Shown: piece after piece, positions 62,059 through 64,000 of the stretch
How positions within the stretch are numbered: position 1 is the stretch's first letter
How the letters are laid out: every line of letters begins with the position of its first letter
Source of the DNA: Gymnorhina tibicen
Taxonomy: Eukaryota; Chordata; Aves; Passeriformes; Artamidae
Length of the DNA: 64,000 bases
Assembly (NCBI GenBank): GCA_013399875.1
Contig: VXAZ01002271.1
Location: forward strand, 62,713-126,712
Direction: 5' to 3'
Notes under the pieces: model-generated
What the model saw: the letters and a program-made list of their open reading frames with translations, nothing else
What the model was told of the DNA's origin: nothing
The model's database searches: none
Program-made: the position numbers and the translations under genes

Positions 62059-64000
62059 CAACTACTCAGCAGAGCTGAGTTAAAGGTGATTCATTATCCC
62101 TTATCAGCTAAATTTTACTATACAGAGACATTCCTCCCCTTTCCCCTACATTGGGTAGAGCTTGTCTCACCTCAGCACTGAAAACACACACTGTTTGCAG
62201 AGAGGAAATAAGGTCATCTCGTGATAAATATTTTTACTTATTTTCATTTATGTGGAAAACAATCCCAGTTCCTGCTTACCAACAAAACTGAAAGGAAACC
62301 TACACAGAGTTGAATGTTCCATGTACCTGCACTGTATTCCTCAGTACACTCTCTACAAACATTGTTATTTTAAATGCCTGTTTACATTCCAGTAAAATTC
62401 TGTCAGCATGGTATCTGATTTATTGATGCCATCAAAAGTCACAGGATTCCTGACGTGCCTCCCGAGGCACAAAAATCAAAGCAGAAAAGAGATGCATGTT
62501 GCTGTGGTATCAGCACTACCACATACCTTATGGGCTGGGTTTCCAGAAGCCCTTTGTGATTTCTGGGACAGAGCACAGTGCACTTCTGGAAAGCCGGTGC
62601 TTCCCTGAGAGGTTCAGCAGGCTCTGCTCCTGAAAAATGGGGTGGTGTGGAGGAAGCGCCCTCAGAGCCAGCTCGTGGTAACATCAAGGCTCATCAGGGC
62701 GGCTCTCAGCCACCTCATTCCTCTAAAGGCAACTCATACACATTTGGCATCTTATTTTAGACTTTTAGGCTACCAAAAGGGAACACGCAGTCAAGCACCA
62801 AAGCTTTTTAGAAAAATTATGATGATGAAGAAAAAAGCCTGTCCTAAAAGAAAGGTGATCATCTCTCTCTCTGTTTCACATCCAGTGTCTCTCAGCACGC
62901 AGCACCCCTGCCCGCAAGCACACTGTCTTTGTCGCTGGGCACGAGATTTTGCATCTTCTCTACCTGGAGGACATTTTGGTTTATTAGGATATTGCCTACC
63001 AGGCAGCCCAGCCTACTCCAATATTGAAAGATCAATTGCATAATCAGTCTGTAAATCTGGGGAAATTCTTTATTGACTTTTTGATCACTGATAAAGTGTT
63101 GGCCAACACGAGGCATACCGCTATAGCAAAATCCATCTAGAGTCCACTAGAATTACCTACATTTAAAAAACCAGAATTGACTGATATTATACAAGAGATG
63201 CTATTTTTTGAAGCCTTAATATCAATGCAGATTAATACCGGTCTCCTGATAGCATGTTAGGATATATAGAATATGCCAGAAATCATGTTGCAAATTAGCC
63301 AGTGTTCCAGAGGCAAGTTGCTCTAGACCCCAACCAGTGCACCAGGTTAGAAACGCCCCTGTAACTGGACCTTTTCACCAAGATGCAGGTAACACGCCCA
63401 TTTAATCCAGCAGATAGTGCAGGAACGGCACTGATACACCGGATCCTGCAGAAGCACTGACATGGGACCAGTCTGAAAACAGCTTTTTTCCCTAATCTCA
63501 AGGTTAATTAATTTCACAGCATTTATCTTCCACTTGTAATTAGAGGAGATAATATTACAGCTGCTAACTGCAATGGGCTTGAGCTGCTCACTGCCCGTGC
63601 CTGCCAGGAGCTGGCTGGCTGCACCAGCCCGAGACGAGGACACGGACTGTCCTCGCCGGTACCGGGGTGAACCTGAGGGAATATCGCGACAGAAACCTTC
63701 AGCGTGAAAAACAGGTGCAGGCACCGCACACCGGAACAAGTTTCCTCATGGTTACCACACAGAAACACTGAATCACCCACATCAACCACTGAATGAATAA
63801 TTAACATTAAATCAGCACTAGAGGGAAGAAGCCTCCCAGCTGCCCGGGTGCCGTGCGCTCCTGCCACGCTCAGCCGTGGCACGAGCCGGGTGGGCACGGC
63901 ACACGCCCGTGTCACACCAAGCTACTGCTGGTGGCCAGGATTCAGACCCACAGGTCCTGTGCTTCAGCACATGGAGGACACGTGCTGGAACCTGACATTC
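62059..64000. other. Sequence without recognised genes
   Basis: No gene, exon or repeat recognised to the end of the window. The minus-strand open frames near 63347-63915 overlap in different frames and match nothing known. The human-type amino-terminal NR6A1 exon was looked for here and not found. Confidence 0.6.

Overview
This window is vertebrate nuclear DNA, almost certainly from a bird. The evidence is a split nuclear-receptor gene with long introns, several CR1 LINE remnants carrying the typical avian CR1 3' tail, and many short GC-rich islands. From general knowledge, NR6A1 and the mir-181a-2/mir-181b-2 pair share one locus in vertebrates (chromosome 17 in chicken). The species cannot be told from the sequence.

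The main gene is NR6A1 (germ cell nuclear factor, GCNF), on the minus strand. Eight coding exons can be placed to the base: 13654-13884 (DNA-binding domain), 10272-10327, 8718-8875, 7641-7868, 7064-7318, 3595-3716, 1999-2151 and 929-1017 (stop). All have GT-AG borders and matching phases. Together they give about 430 uninterrupted codons from the zinc fingers to the stop, so the gene looks intact. The human-type amino-terminal exon was not found. Two phase-compatible candidates for upstream sequence are a 54-nt exon at 57699-57752 and a possible alternative first exon at 19847-20048, next to a GC-rich island.

From 13885 leftwards in gene order (rising coordinates) lies what appears to be a single intron of about 44 kb. 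It holds most of the unusual sequence: a gap flanked by tetranucleotide repeats (20513-20970), a 12-copy 21-bp minisatellite in a GC-rich island (25934-26185), a large GC island with a 599-base gap (38230-39510), an 80-bp diverged tandem repeat (39641-39865), and the microRNA genes mir-181a-2 (52554) and mir-181b-2 (53979). The microRNAs are on the plus strand, antisense to NR6A1. A 29-nt plus-strand exon-like sequence sits 0.95 kb upstream of mir-181a-2 and may belong to the microRNA host transcript. The large GC island is the best candidate for that transcript's promoter.

The last 6 kb contain a decayed CR1 reverse-transcriptase fragment and otherwise nothing recognisable. Most long open frames in the window are in GC-rich or repetitive DNA and show no sign of coding.
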